23,157 nt of DNA from Candidatus Dadabacteria bacterium (lineage in GTDB: Bacteria; Desulfobacterota_D; UBA1144; Nemesobacterales; UBA2774), in assembly GCA_004356555.1 (NCBI GenBank), contig SMWY01000041.1, positions 1 to 23,157 of the forward strand, read 5' to 3'. The notes under the pieces were generated by a model. It saw only the letters and a list, made by a program, of their open reading frames with translations, ran no database searches and was not told the origin of the DNA. The translations under genes were made by a program, and so were the position numbers. Shown one piece after another: positions 6,815 to 16,090 of this stretch. Within the stretch, counting starts at the first letter, position 1, and the number at the start of each line of letters is the position of its first letter.

Positions 6815-7240
6815 ATGTTCGCGTCGACTAAAACTATACTGAAGCTGTTTTCTACAACCGCGCTCATTCGAGCTAACGGAATTCTGAAAAACAGCAAGAA
6901 TGTTAATGGGTTAGTCGATACGGCATCTAAAAAAATTCATTCCGGTAAAAATAAGATACTATCCATTCAAAGTGACCTTACGGTTCTTCTTGCAATGCTT
7001 AAAGCCTGGGCCAAGGGCGATTATAACGAAGTCCCTTGGATGACTCTGCTGCTATCTACGGGCGCGCTTATATATTTTGTTAATCCATTTGACGCAATAC
7101 CGGATATGATACCAGCTGTAGGGCTTTTAGATGATGCAACTGTGATTGGCTTTGTTGTAGCATCTATAAAACAAGACATTCAGAACTTTAGCGAACGCAA
7201 GTGCAACTATCCTGTAGAACAAAATCAACTACCCGCCTAA
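6815..7240 (+). CDS. DUF1232 / YkvA-family membrane protein
   Basis: A 141-residue protein whose C-terminal half has the DUF1232 signature: a hydrophobic span TLLLSTGALIYFV, then NPFDAIPDMIPAVGLLDDATVIGFV, with the conserved Asp-x-Ile-Pro-Asp and Leu-Asp-Asp elements. DUF1232 proteins are small membrane-associated proteins of unknown activity. The N-terminal half is charged and probably helical. The ribosome site is weak (no clear purine run before ATG 6815), which could mean coupling to rpmB upstream. The tail KCNYPVEQNQLPA is not conserved. It ends next to a decayed acetyl-CoA synthetase fragment on the other strand. Confidence 0.85.
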   Translation: MFASTKTILKLFSTTALIRANGILKNSKNVNGLVDTASKKIHSGKNKILSIQSDLTVLLAMLKAWAKGDYNEVPWMTLLLSTGALIYFVNPFDAIPDMIPAVGLLDDATVIGFVVASIKQDIQNFSERKCNYPVEQNQLPA

Positions 7241-7253
7241 GTATAAATAACCT

Positions 7254-7367
7254 TTATCCTTCTTTATCCTCGTACTGTTCCTTGAGCTGATTTACAACTG
7301 AGGAATCCTCAAGAGTCGAGGTGTCTCCCAATACTGTGCCCTCGGCGACATTTCTAAGAAGTCTCCT
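7254..7367 (-). pseudogene. acs: Remnant of acetyl-CoA synthetase C-terminus
   Basis: The minus strand between TAG at 7368-7370 and TAA at 7254-7256 is open for 37 codons without a start. It reads RRLLRNVAEGTVLGDTSTL followed by EDSSVVNQLKEQY. This matches the extreme C-terminus of acetyl-CoA synthetase (RR-hydrophobic-LR..A.G...LGDTSTL.D..VV..L), just after the acetylation-site lysine motif. The rest of the roughly 650-residue enzyme is absent and the bases beyond 7370 look unrelated, so this is the 3' stub of a deleted gene. Confidence 0.8.
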
Positions 7368-7407
7368 CTATGATAAATGCTGTGATTACAAAATAAGAAT
7401 AAAAAAA

Positions 7408-7437
7408 AGCCCCTTTCTCATTAATAAGAAAGGGGCT
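7408..7437 (-). terminator. Intrinsic terminator of the IPTL-CTERM gene
   Basis: AGCCCCTTTCT at 7408-7418 and AGAAAGGGGCT at 7427-7437 form a perfect 11-bp stem with an 8-base loop. On the minus strand a run of eight or more T follows directly (complement of the A-run ending at 7408). This is a textbook terminator for the gene ending at 7476. Confidence 0.9.
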
Positions 7438-7475
7438 CTGTCAATTTTTCTAATAATTTTAAGTTTAAACTGTGT

Positions 7476-8581
7476 TTAGGCTTTAACCATTCTTCTTCTA
7501 GCCACTATAAATCCAACAATTCCCAAAATAGCAGCCATTGCAATCAATCCCCATTCGGATAGGGTAGGTATTTCCGCAGGGCATGGATCAACACCCTCAA
7601 TAGCTATAGACCCTTCTAGATCGATTTCATCAAAGTCAACCGACTGGTAAAAATCCTCGAGTTGCTGTGTAGATACAAATAATGAAAGACTTGTACCTTT
7701 AGGACTTGACTTCAACACATTGGGATCTTCAGGACCGGATCCGCACCCCCGTTAAGTGTTACTGCAGTGATTTGGCCTTCGGAGACAAAAACGCTGACTC
7801 CTCCGTCCAGTGTAACTTCTATCACACAGTCACAGACTCCCTCGTCTTGTATAAATAGGGAGTCGAAAAAGGCTACTCCCGAATCTATATCGGAAGTGAA
7901 ACCAGTTCCATCAATAATTTCCTGTCCATCAACAAAAATAGAAAGATTCCCCAAAGGAGTAAGCCTAAGTATACTATCCAGTTCCTGCCCTTCAGGATTA
8001 TTTACAAAATATAGATTCCCATCACAGTCAAAGGCCATACCCGCATCAATATCTACATTTTCTGTATTAGTAACAGCTTGAATCTCAGCCTCCGAAAGCA
8101 CGAGACTGACAACGCTACCCGGAATCGTGGCTTTTAATAAAGTATTGCTAAACTCATCAATAAAATAAAGGTCCCCGTCAGGTCCTATTTCCATAGCGTG
8201 ATCCAGATCAACAATTCCTGCACCGGTAACAGCTAAAATCTGAGCCTCAGTTACGAACGTGCTAAGGACTCCGTCAGGGGTGGCTTTTATTATAGTATCG
8301 GATTCGTCTTCAGAAAAATATACGTCTCCGTTATCCGCTATTGTCATACCCACGTCGTCAAAATCACAATCTGGTTCTCCTGTCAGATCAGTAATGTCTT
8401 CAAAAGAGGCGAACTCCGACAATGTGCCATCCGGGGCTACTTTCAGAATAGAACATTCATCAAAGGGAGTGAGTAAATCAAACGATACCTGCACAAAGGT
8501 ATCACCCGGCGCAGCATTGGCGCTTACAGAAACAATCGTCGCCAAGAGTAAAACCATTAAACCACTTAAAAGTTTTTCCGT
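7476..8581 (-). pseudogene. IPTL-CTERM repeat protein (beta-propeller-like), frameshifted
   Basis: Two overlapping frames, 7712-8581 and 7476-7718, make one protein of about 370 residues. It has a signal peptide (MVLLLATIVSVSANA) and at least five repeats of about 50 residues of the type I-x-K-x-TPDG-x-LS-x-FV...GDLYF, resembling NHL/propeller strands. A sixth repeat start (SPKGTSLSLFVS) appears only after the frame change. The end is IPTLSEWG, a hydrophobic span and RRR (7479-7571), the IPTL-CTERM sorting signal, which in this family is processed by exosortase XrtH. Restoring one G to the run at 7746-7750 joins the frames. The first ATG (8557) has no ribosome site. An in-frame ACG at 8579-8581 has GGAGGG five bases upstream and adds a Lys to the signal peptide. 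It is a surface-exported protein of unknown ligand. The lesion may be real, programmed or a sequence error. Confidence 0.82.
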
Positions 8582-8731
8582 GAATACCCTCCATCAATGT
8601 TTATACAGCTCTACAGTTTAGGCTATTATAAAACATTCCCTCTCCTTTTAAACCTATTTATGACTATTAACCGCATCAATTCCAGGCTTAATCTAATCTA
8701 TTGAATGGAACTTAGAATACAACTATTTACT

Positions 8732-10450
8732 CTATTCAAAAAAGGGCGGGGGTAATAGCGGAAGCTTCTCTTTTTTAGAGGATTTGCGCTGCAGTTCTAT
8801 CTCTGAGACCAGAATACTAGGGGCTACTGTCGAAACCGGGATATATCCTGATTCTGCGCCGCAGAAACCGTTGAATACCGAGTAATCATCACCGGTGGCA
8901 ATGATCTTATTAATTGAAACTAAAGGTGTCCCTACGATCTCTACATCACGTACAGGGGTCTCCTCACCTGTTTTGGGGTCAACTTTGTAGATTGCAACCG
9001 GAGTTGCCCTATAAGCCTGGAAATTGTAAGAGGAAGTATTCGTCTCACCTCCCTTCATTCTCTTTATCAAAAGTCCAAAAGGTTTGTTTTGACGCTTTAC
9101 TTCTTCAATAAGTAACTCTTTTAGCTTTTCTTTGGAATATTCGGTATCCGACTCAATAATGGTATTACTCATACGAGCTATCGGCGCACGACCGTAAGAA
9201 GCCCTGCCGTGACCGTTTGATCTTTCAAAACCGTTAACTGGAGTTCTCGATAAGAGAAAATTCCTCAAAATGCCTTTCTCTACTAAAACCACCCTTTCTC
9301 CCGGTACACCCTGATCGTCAAACGGATAATATCCCATCAGATGAGTACCGTTGAAGTTTTTCATCGAAGGGTCGTCAATAATAGAAAGGAAAGTAGGTAT
9401 GATTTCCTCCCCTACTTTCTCTTTGAAGGTCTGGCCTTCGCTATCATCGATCTGTCTCTCACCCTCAAGCCTGTGTCCTATGGCCTCATGAAAAACCACA
9501 CCCGCGGCTTCAGGCTCGAGCAACGCAGGCACACTGACAGGAGAGAGTACTTCGGCACTTCTCATTACAAGCGTTTCCTCTACCATCTCGTTCACAATAG
9601 CTTTTATTTCTTTCACAGACGGGATTTGTTTGGGCGATACATAGTACAGATTTCTATAATTACTTATTACCTTTCCGTCTTCTGCCCTTGTTGTTACTTG
9701 CGCGTCTATTGAATAAAGTACTTCGTCTCTTATGTAGCTCGTTCCTTCGGTATTGATGAAATAGACCGTCTCTTTTTGAGCAGTTATAACAATATCAGCA
9801 TTAGTAAGCTCTTTATAATTTTTATAGACTGATGAAATCTCCCTTATTTTATCTTTCCATTCTCCAGGATTAAAAGTTAAATTAAGCTCAGGTCCGTAGT
9901 AATTATGACTTTTTTCCCTTGTAAAACTTTTGGAGTTTGTATCCTTTATCTCTCTCACATTATTAGCTTTTTTATTGAAATACTGGGTTAGAGCCCCTTT
10001 ATATGCTAGGTCAGTGGCTTGCCATAAAGCTGCTCTTATTGCGTCAGGGTCATTATCTACCGGAACATCTGATGCGTCATGAAATGGGGCCCCGCCCCCT
10101 GATCTGCCCTTTATAGAATTATCGAAGTCATAATTACCTACACGTACATCCACAAAAAGACGCCTGATCCTGTCATTCTCCGAAGAAGCTATCGCCCCAT
10201 ACTTTCCCTTGATGCTATAGTATTCGTTGTCTTTAATTTGATAACTTATGAAATAGGGCGTTTCGTAGCCTTCAAGCTTAAGTTTTTCCAGTGAGCGCAT
10301 AAGCTCATCTTCCATTGCCTGGAGTACTATATAATCGCTTCTGTCCTTTGCCTGAACGGCAGATACGGAAGCTTTAGTTAATGAAAAGAATAGACCCAGG
10401 ATCAATATAAACAGATATAGATTACGCACTTTTATCAATTTAAATATCAT
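8732..10450 (-). CDS. Exported TldD/PmbA-family metalloprotease
   Basis: A 572-residue member of the TldD/PmbA family, longer than cytoplasmic TldD (about 480). The first 34 residues form a signal peptide (basic start, LFILILGLFFSL, then SVSAVQA), so it probably works outside the cytoplasm. The zinc site is visible: HEAIGH at 321-326 inside EAAGVVFHEAIGHRLEGER, and Cys530 in NGFCGAESG corresponds to the Cys ligand of TldD. TldD-type enzymes cut unfolded peptides, and the cytoplasmic TldD/TldE pair matures microcins and gyrase poisons. No PmbA/TldE partner lies beside it. It is the last gene of the uvrA-uppP-nucleosidase-tldD run, 57 bp after the nucleosidase stop. The C-terminus is proline-rich (LPPPFFE). 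Confidence 0.9.
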   Translation of the reverse strand: MIFKLIKVRNLYLFILILGLFFSLTKASVSAVQAKDRSDYIVLQAMEDELMRSLEKLKLEGYETPYFISYQIKDNEYYSIKGKYGAIASSENDRIRRLFVDVRVGNYDFDNSIKGRSGGGAPFHDASDVPVDNDPDAIRAALWQATDLAYKGALTQYFNKKANNVREIKDTNSKSFTREKSHNYYGPELNLTFNPGEWKDKIREISSVYKNYKELTNADIVITAQKETVYFINTEGTSYIRDEVLYSIDAQVTTRAEDGKVISNYRNLYYVSPKQIPSVKEIKAIVNEMVEETLVMRSAEVLSPVSVPALLEPEAAGVVFHEAIGHRLEGERQIDDSEGQTFKEKVGEEIIPTFLSIIDDPSMKNFNGTHLMGYYPFDDQGVPGERVVLVEKGILRNFLLSRTPVNGFERSNGHGRASYGRAPIARMSNTIIESDTEYSKEKLKELLIEEVKRQNKPFGLLIKRMKGGETNTSSYNFQAYRATPVAIYKVDPKTGEETPVRDVEIVGTPLVSINKIIATGDDYSVFNGFCGAESGYIPVSTVAPSILVSEIELQRKSSKKEKLPLLPPPFFE

Positions 10451-10507
10451 ATTAAAAAGCTTACTCCGATACCTATAGATGTAAAGAATATTTATCTTAA
10501 TCCTGTG

Positions 10508-11218
10508 CTAAAGATTTGGTATGAGGGAAGAAAGGAATTTGCTAAGTGATTGAGAAGCTCTGGGTGAGTTCTTAAATCTGAACTTGAAATAAGGAGTAAT
10601 CAAAGACGGGTCTGACAAAAAATAAGCACTCGCTTTATCAATATCGACTTCACCGTTATTACCGTATAATGCTCCCATATTAGGAAGTTCTTCGTGCGAT
10701 TCATCAGATACGGAACGGATTGATGCTACGGGGATGCCACTTTGCACAGCAGCTTCTACCACTCCCCATGTTTCCATATCTACAACTAAAGCGTTTGAAG
10801 CTTTAAACAGGCGTTTCTTTTCTTCCGGTTTGTTTATAAACCTGCTCTCCGTAAGAAGAGCGCCTTTATTGTATTCAATTTCTGAGAAAGGAAGATCGCT
10901 AAAGAGCTCCTTTTTCTCATCTTTCCTTAAACTAATAACCGACTCGCCTACAACAATGTCCCCGACTTTGAGATCGGGACTAAGCGCACCCCCAAAACCG
11001 GCAGAAATTAAAATACGGGGTTTAAATTTCTGAATAATAAAGCTGGTCCCGGTCCTCGCTCTCCTAATCCCTACTCCAGCCACTGCAAGAAGAATCGGCT
11101 GCCCGGAAAGCTCTCCAATCCTGTATTCCAGGTCACCGTTAGACCCCTCTTCGGTAACTTGTACATCCCTTTTTAATAATGTGATTTCATCCCATGTCGC
11201 AGAAATTAGTGCAATCAC
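10508..11218 (-). CDS. Nucleoside phosphorylase / MTA-SAH nucleosidase-like protein
   Basis: A 236-residue PNP/UDP-phosphorylase family protein. Visible marks are the N-terminal ALISATWDEI strand, the glycine-rich ISAGFGGAL loop, KVGDIVVGESV, and VVDMETWGVVEAAVQSGIPVASIRSVSDES, the acidic-Met-Glu substrate-binding block of MTA/SAH nucleosidases and their relatives. Such enzymes cleave the N-glycosidic bond of methylthioadenosine, S-adenosylhomocysteine or futalosine, or act on the hopanoid precursor adenosylhopane (HpnG). The sequence does not decide between these. Trp in METWG is uncommon there. It lies 65 bp after uppP and before tldD on one strand. Confidence 0.8.
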   Translation of the reverse strand: MIALISATWDEITLLKRDVQVTEEGSNGDLEYRIGELSGQPILLAVAGVGIRRARTGTSFIIQKFKPRILISAGFGGALSPDLKVGDIVVGESVISLRKDEKKELFSDLPFSEIEYNKGALLTESRFINKPEEKKRLFKASNALVVDMETWGVVEAAVQSGIPVASIRSVSDESHEELPNMGALYGNNGEVDIDKASAYFLSDPSLITPYFKFRFKNSPRASQSLSKFLSSLIPNL

Positions 11219-11283
11219 TTTGGCAACCTCTCGTTTATAAATACTATATCAATCAAAAGTAGATAAGAAGTTTTTAAGATTGG

Positions 11284-12087
11284 TTATCTGGTCAGATATA
11301 TAAACGCAATCAAAACAGCTAAGCCTAATCGGTAAATCACAAATACTGTATAGCTTGATTTTCTCACGAACCTCAAAAGGTATTTGATAGCTAGGAAAGC
11401 AAAAACTGCAGATGCTAAAACTCCTGCTATGAAGGGAACACTCGTCACGGCTGAGTACTCCAAGTGCCTTGCCTCAAACACACCTGCGCCCGCTATTAGA
11501 GGAGCTCCTAATAAAAAGGAAAATTTTGCAGCTTCTTCTCTGTTTAAGTTTCTAAACATAGCCCCTGTGATGGTTATTCCCGCTCGTGAAACGCCTGGGA
11601 TAATAGCAAGCGCCTGAGAAAGCCCGATTATGATGCAATCAACGATGTTCATCTCTCCGACAGTTTTGTTTTTTTTGGATACTCTGTCTGAAAAATAAAG
11701 AATCACACCAAAAAAAGAAAGGGAAAAAGCAATTGACAAAGGATGCCTAAGAAGCCCAGCCGCATATTCTTCAAAGAGTAGACCAGCTAATGCTCCAGGA
11801 ACTGTTGCAATTACTAGATATAAACCTGTTTTACCATTCGGACGCCCCTCAAAACTTCCTTTAAGGACACTTTGAAGAAATTCTTTTATGATTAAAATCC
11901 AGTCACGCCAGAAATAATAGATAATTGCTATGAGACTGCCCATATGGAGAGCTACATTAAAAGGAAGCCCTTGGTCTGTCCAAGAGAAGAACCAGGGTAA
12001 TAGAACAAGGTGAGCGGTACTGCTTACCGGAAAGAACTCGGTAATACCCTGAACCGCTCCTAAGATTATTGACTGTAATAAATCCAA
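11284..12087 (-). CDS. uppP: Undecaprenyl-diphosphatase UppP (BacA)
   Basis: A 267-residue polytopic membrane protein carrying both signature blocks of UppP: QGITEFFPVSSTAHL (about 14-28) and PGVSRAGITITGA. It dephosphorylates undecaprenyl diphosphate to recycle the lipid carrier for peptidoglycan and other envelope polymers, and bacitracin acts on its substrate. The second block has Ala where PGxSRSG is usual. Otherwise it is normal in length and in its roughly eight membrane spans. Its ATG (12087) directly adjoins the last base of the uvrA stop codon (12088), so the two are translationally coupled. Confidence 0.95.
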   Translation of the reverse strand: MDLLQSIILGAVQGITEFFPVSSTAHLVLLPWFFSWTDQGLPFNVALHMGSLIAIIYYFWRDWILIIKEFLQSVLKGSFEGRPNGKTGLYLVIATVPGALAGLLFEEYAAGLLRHPLSIAFSLSFFGVILYFSDRVSKKNKTVGEMNIVDCIIIGLSQALAIIPGVSRAGITITGAMFRNLNREEAAKFSFLLGAPLIAGAGVFEARHLEYSAVTSVPFIAGVLASAVFAFLAIKYLLRFVRKSSYTVFVIYRLGLAVLIAFIYLTR

Positions 12088-14919
12088 CTAATTGGGTCCC
12101 TTACTGTTTGATTTATTCTTTGCTAATATCTTTTTCAAAAGCACACCGGTATATGAACTCTTAACCTTTGAGACTTTCTCAGGTGTTCCTTGAGCAACAA
12201 TCTGTCCTCCGGCCTCTCCCCCCTCAGGACCCATGTCAATCACATAATCTGCGCATTTTATCACATCAAGATTATGCTCAATCACAATTACGGTATTACC
12301 CTTATTCGCAAGCTCCTGAATAACCAGAAGAAGCTTCCGTACATCATCGAAGTGAAGCCCGATTGTAGGCTCATCAAGTATGTACAAGGTATTTCCGGTA
12401 GCATGCCGGGAGAGTTCTTTTGAAAGTTTTATTCTCTGCGCCTCTCCTCCCGAAAGTGTCGTAGCAGCTTGACCCAATCTAATATATTCAAGCCCAACTG
12501 CTTCAAGCACCTCAAGCTTTGACTTGAGATGAGGAATATTTTGGAAAAACTCATGCGCTTCACTCACAGTCATATCGAGTACATCCGCAATACTTTTACC
12601 GTTATATTTAATCTCCAGTGTCTCCGAATTGTACCTACTTCCTCCACACCTCTCACAGGTTACGTATACATCAGGTAGAAAATGCATCTCTATTTTCATC
12701 GTCCCGTTCCCCGAACACACACTACACCTTCCGTCACTTACATTAAAGCTGAACCTCCCGGGTTTATATCCCCTGGTATTGGCCTGCGGAAGCATAGCGA
12801 AAAGCTCTCTGATTGGAGAGAATAATCCCGTGTATGTAGCCGGATTAGATCTAGGGGTTCTGCCTATGGGGCTTTGCTCTACATTTAATACCTTATCAAT
12901 TTCTCCATAACCTGTGATTTTCTTATGCTTGCCGACTAAATCCTTGCTTTTATAGAGAGAATGGCTGAGAGCGTTATATAAAGTATCGATAACAAGTGTG
13001 CTTTTACCTGATCCGGAGACTCCTGTTACGCATGTGAAAACCCCCAAAGGAAAATCAACATTGATATTTTTTAAATTATGCTCAGAAGCACCTTTTATAG
13101 AAATAAAAACTTTGTGTTTTCTACGCTTTTTCGGCAAGATTATACTTAGATCGCCAGATAAGTAACCGCCAGTAAGGGACCTCTTGCTCTGGGTTAACTT
13201 GTCGATACCGCCTGCTGCAACTATTTCCCCTCCCTTCTCCCCGGCACCAGGGCCAATATCTACTACAAAATCCGCGTTTCTAATCGTATCCTCATCATGT
13301 TCAACAACTATTATCGAGTTCCCGCTGTCTCTTAGGGATTTAAGGATCTCTAATAGCTTCAAATTATCCCTGGAATGAAGACCAATTGTGGGCTCGTCGA
13401 GCACGTATGTGATACCTGTTAGTTTTGATCCGACTTGAGTAGCAAGTCTAATCCTCTGGGCCTCCCCACCTGATAGAGTAGGCGCCGAGCGGTCTAGTGT
13501 AAGATAGCTAAGTCCTACGTTATTCAGAAATGTGAGTCGGGATTTAATTTCCTTAATTATTCTATCCCCTATCTCCTTTTCTCGGCCTTTAAGCCTAAGA
13601 TCTTCAAAAAAACTAAGCCCTTTATCTACAGGTATCTTAGCAATATCATGGATCGATTTCCTATCTATAAGAATAGATAGAGCTTCTTTCCTCAATCTGG
13701 ATCCATTGCAGTCGGTGCATTCCGTAGTTCTCATATACTGAGAGAGTTTCTCTCTTACCTCAGGAGATTCGGTCTCTTTAAACCACTCAGACGTTATACC
13801 CAAAACCCCTGAATAGGTGTCCCAGTATTTTAGCATTCTCCCTTTCCTCACCTTATAAAACATAACCTCATCATCACCGGATCCGTGTACAATTATTTTC
13901 TTGATATTAGCCGGAAGTTTCTTAAAAGGGATAGTAATATTGAACCCATAGTATTCAGCAACGTTCTCTATCATCTGCTTAAAATAGCTTGAATTCCTCC
14001 AGGGGATAATTGCTCCATCTGCTATAGAAAGCTCAGGATCAATCAAAAACTCAGGATCACAGAAAGACATTGTCCCTATACCATGGCACACACGACATGA
14101 ACCGTAAGGGCTGTTGAAAGAAAACAGACGTGGGGATATTTCGGGATAACTCATACCACACTTTGGACACGCAAATTTATCGCTGAATGTAAATGTTTCA
14201 CCCTTTTCTGACTCGACTTCCGCAACACCACCAGAACGTTTTAATGCAATTTGTAAAGACTCTCTAATTCTCTCCCCCATATTCTCTGAACGAATCACAG
14301 CCACATCTACAAGAAGCTCTATGGTATGTTTGTTGTGCTTATTTATTTTGATCTCTTCATCCAAGTCGTAGAGCATGCCATCAATTCTGACTCTCAGATA
14401 GCCCTCTGATCTAAGTTCTTCAAGCTCTTTGCGATACTCTCCTTTTCTTCCCCGAACAATCGGGGAGTAGATAGAAATTTTTTCTCCACTTCCTAAGCCT
14501 GAAATGCGCTCAAGCATCTTGTCCAGACTCTGTGCGGATATCTCAACCCCACACTCGGAACAGTAGGGTTTTCCGATACGGGCAAATAAGAGTCTTAAAA
14601 AATCATAGATTTCAGTTATTGTGCCTACGGTCGATCGGGGGTTTCTCTGAAATGTTTTCTGGTCTATGGAAATTGAGGGGGAAAGTCCTTCAATCGAATC
14701 CACATCGGGCTTACCTATCTTTTCCACAAACTGTCTTGCATAGGCAGAAAGGGATTCCATATACCTTCTCTGCCCTTCTGCAAATATTGTGTCGAATGCA
14801 AGCGATGACTTTCCAGAGCCGCTCACTCCGGTTATTACGACAAGCTTTCCTCTAGGTATAGCAAGTGAGACATCTTTTAAGTTATGCTCTCTTGCCCCAG
14901 TGATTTTGATGGATTCCAA
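12088..14919 (-). CDS. uvrA: Excinuclease ABC subunit A (UvrA)
   Basis: A 943-residue protein of normal UvrA size, the DNA-damage sensor of nucleotide excision repair. It shows two ABC ATPase modules, with Walker A GVSGSGKSS at 31-39 and GVSGSGKST in the second half. Each module has an LSGGEAQRI signature and an LDEPTIGLH Walker B/D-loop. Zinc-type Cys clusters are seen as CSEC near 120, CPKC to CRVC with about 19 residues between (about 253-283), and CSVC to CERC in the second half. UvrA2 loads UvrB on lesions. It is the first gene of a compact minus-strand run with uppP, a nucleosidase and tldD. The ATG is 94 bp downstream of the M42 peptidase stop, so a separate promoter there is likely. 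No lesion is seen. Confidence 0.97.
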   Translation of the reverse strand: MESIKITGAREHNLKDVSLAIPRGKLVVITGVSGSGKSSLAFDTIFAEGQRRYMESLSAYARQFVEKIGKPDVDSIEGLSPSISIDQKTFQRNPRSTVGTITEIYDFLRLLFARIGKPYCSECGVEISAQSLDKMLERISGLGSGEKISIYSPIVRGRKGEYRKELEELRSEGYLRVRIDGMLYDLDEEIKINKHNKHTIELLVDVAVIRSENMGERIRESLQIALKRSGGVAEVESEKGETFTFSDKFACPKCGMSYPEISPRLFSFNSPYGSCRVCHGIGTMSFCDPEFLIDPELSIADGAIIPWRNSSYFKQMIENVAEYYGFNITIPFKKLPANIKKIIVHGSGDDEVMFYKVRKGRMLKYWDTYSGVLGITSEWFKETESPEVREKLSQYMRTTECTDCNGSRLRKEALSILIDRKSIHDIAKIPVDKGLSFFEDLRLKGREKEIGDRIIKEIKSRLTFLNNVGLSYLTLDRSAPTLSGGEAQRIRLATQVGSKLTGITYVLDEPTIGLHSRDNLKLLEILKSLRDSGNSIIVVEHDEDTIRNADFVVDIGPGAGEKGGEIVAAGGIDKLTQSKRSLTGGYLSGDLSIILPKKRRKHKVFISIKGASEHNLKNINVDFPLGVFTCVTGVSGSGKSTLVIDTLYNALSHSLYKSKDLVGKHKKITGYGEIDKVLNVEQSPIGRTPRSNPATYTGLFSPIRELFAMLPQANTRGYKPGRFSFNVSDGRCSVCSGNGTMKIEMHFLPDVYVTCERCGGSRYNSETLEIKYNGKSIADVLDMTVSEAHEFFQNIPHLKSKLEVLEAVGLEYIRLGQAATTLSGGEAQRIKLSKELSRHATGNTLYILDEPTIGLHFDDVRKLLLVIQELANKGNTVIVIEHNLDVIKCADYVIDMGPEGGEAGGQIVAQGTPEKVSKVKSSYTGVLLKKILAKNKSNSKGPN

Positions 14920-15013
14920 AGTGCCCTTAAGTTTACCAGCAATTTATGGAGACACGATATAGTATCGATTGTAAAAATGCAAAGAAGAGACGCTATTTGC
15001 GGTTACTGATGAA

Positions 15014-16090
15014 CTAACGAAACGACTTAATATCCCGAACCGTTTTTTTATCTAACTTTTGAACAACGGCTTTTAAAAGCTTAACCGTACTGTCGAAGTC
15101 TTCTCTGTGAATGATGGAATTGTGACTGTGAATATGCCGTGAAGGAACTCCGAGAACAACAGTGGGTACACCGCTTTTATGTAGATGAATAACTGATCCG
15201 TCGGTTGCTCCTCCCTCCATAGTTGTGAACTGAAGAGGGATTTTATTTTTCTTTGCAGTATCTATAACCAAATCCCTGAGTTTAAGATTCGGTATCATAC
15301 GGGCGTCATATAGCAGTAAAGATGGGCCTCCTGCAAATTTGGTTGAAGATTCATCGGGTTTTATTCCCGGCACATCCCCAGCAATGTCTGACTCAAGGAT
15401 AATTGCGATATCCGGAGCAACCATGTCCACACTTGTGATTGCTCCTCTTACTCCAACCTCTTCCTGAACTGTTGCAACTCCGTATAGTGTGTTGGGATGA
15501 CTCTTCTTGCCAAGAGTACTCAGTGCTGAAATCACAACAGCGCATCCCACTCGATCATCAAAGGCTTTGGACATATAAGTTTTAGGATTAGCTAATATCG
15601 TGAATTTACTTACAGGAACTATAGGATCTCCCACCCGAACACCCGCTTTTTCAACATCTTTTTCCGATGTGGCTCCTATATCTATATACATATTCTTTCT
15701 GGTCACGACCTTATTGCGTTCCTCTTGCGAGAGAAGGTGTGGTGGCTTAGCGCCAATTACACCTACTACATCGCCTTTGTTAGTTTTTATTGCGACCCTC
15801 TGACTTAGAAGGACCTGATCCCACCAGCCACCTAAAGTTGTAAACCTTATAAAGCCCTCCGAAGAAATGTGCTTTACCATAAACCCTACTTCATCCATAT
15901 GTCCTGCTAACATAATTTTAGGAGCATCTTCTTTCCCAACTTTCTTACAGATAAGACTCCCCATATTATCCTCTTCTATATCACCTATGGGTTTAAAGTA
16001 ATTTTTAATTACTCTACGCACCTCTGCTTCATAGCCCGGAATACCGTGTGCTTCCGTTAGCTCTTTAAGTAGATTTTCAGTCTTATCCAT
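15014..16090 (-). CDS. M42-family metallo-aminopeptidase (FrvX/TET-like)
   Basis: A 358-residue M42 peptidase. The dinuclear zinc site can be placed: His64 and Asp66 in LAGHMDEVG, Asp178 in AFDDR, the catalytic Glu210-Glu211 in VQEEVG, Asp235 in ESD and His319 in SRHIHSH. M42 enzymes form tetrahedral (TET) dodecamers that trim peptides in the cytoplasm, and some members were once annotated as endoglucanases. GATDGSVIHLHKSGVPTVVLGVPSRHIHS is the typical C-terminal active-site strand. It lies upstream of uvrA on the same strand and is divergent from the small secreted protein gene. Substrate preference (Glu, Leu or Lys type) is not readable. Confidence 0.92.
   Translation of the reverse strand: MDKTENLLKELTEAHGIPGYEAEVRRVIKNYFKPIGDIEEDNMGSLICKKVGKEDAPKIMLAGHMDEVGFMVKHISSEGFIRFTTLGGWWDQVLLSQRVAIKTNKGDVVGVIGAKPPHLLSQEERNKVVTRKNMYIDIGATSEKDVEKAGVRVGDPIVPVSKFTILANPKTYMSKAFDDRVGCAVVISALSTLGKKSHPNTLYGVATVQEEVGVRGAITSVDMVAPDIAIILESDIAGDVPGIKPDESSTKFAGGPSLLLYDARMIPNLKLRDLVIDTAKKNKIPLQFTTMEGGATDGSVIHLHKSGVPTVVLGVPSRHIHSHNSIIHREDFDSTVKLLKAVVQKLDKKTVRDIKSFR

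Noticed and set aside
8914..9712. Plus-strand frames opposite the tldD gene
   Set aside because: They are antisense shadows of a strongly conserved coding region without ribosome sites or domain matches.
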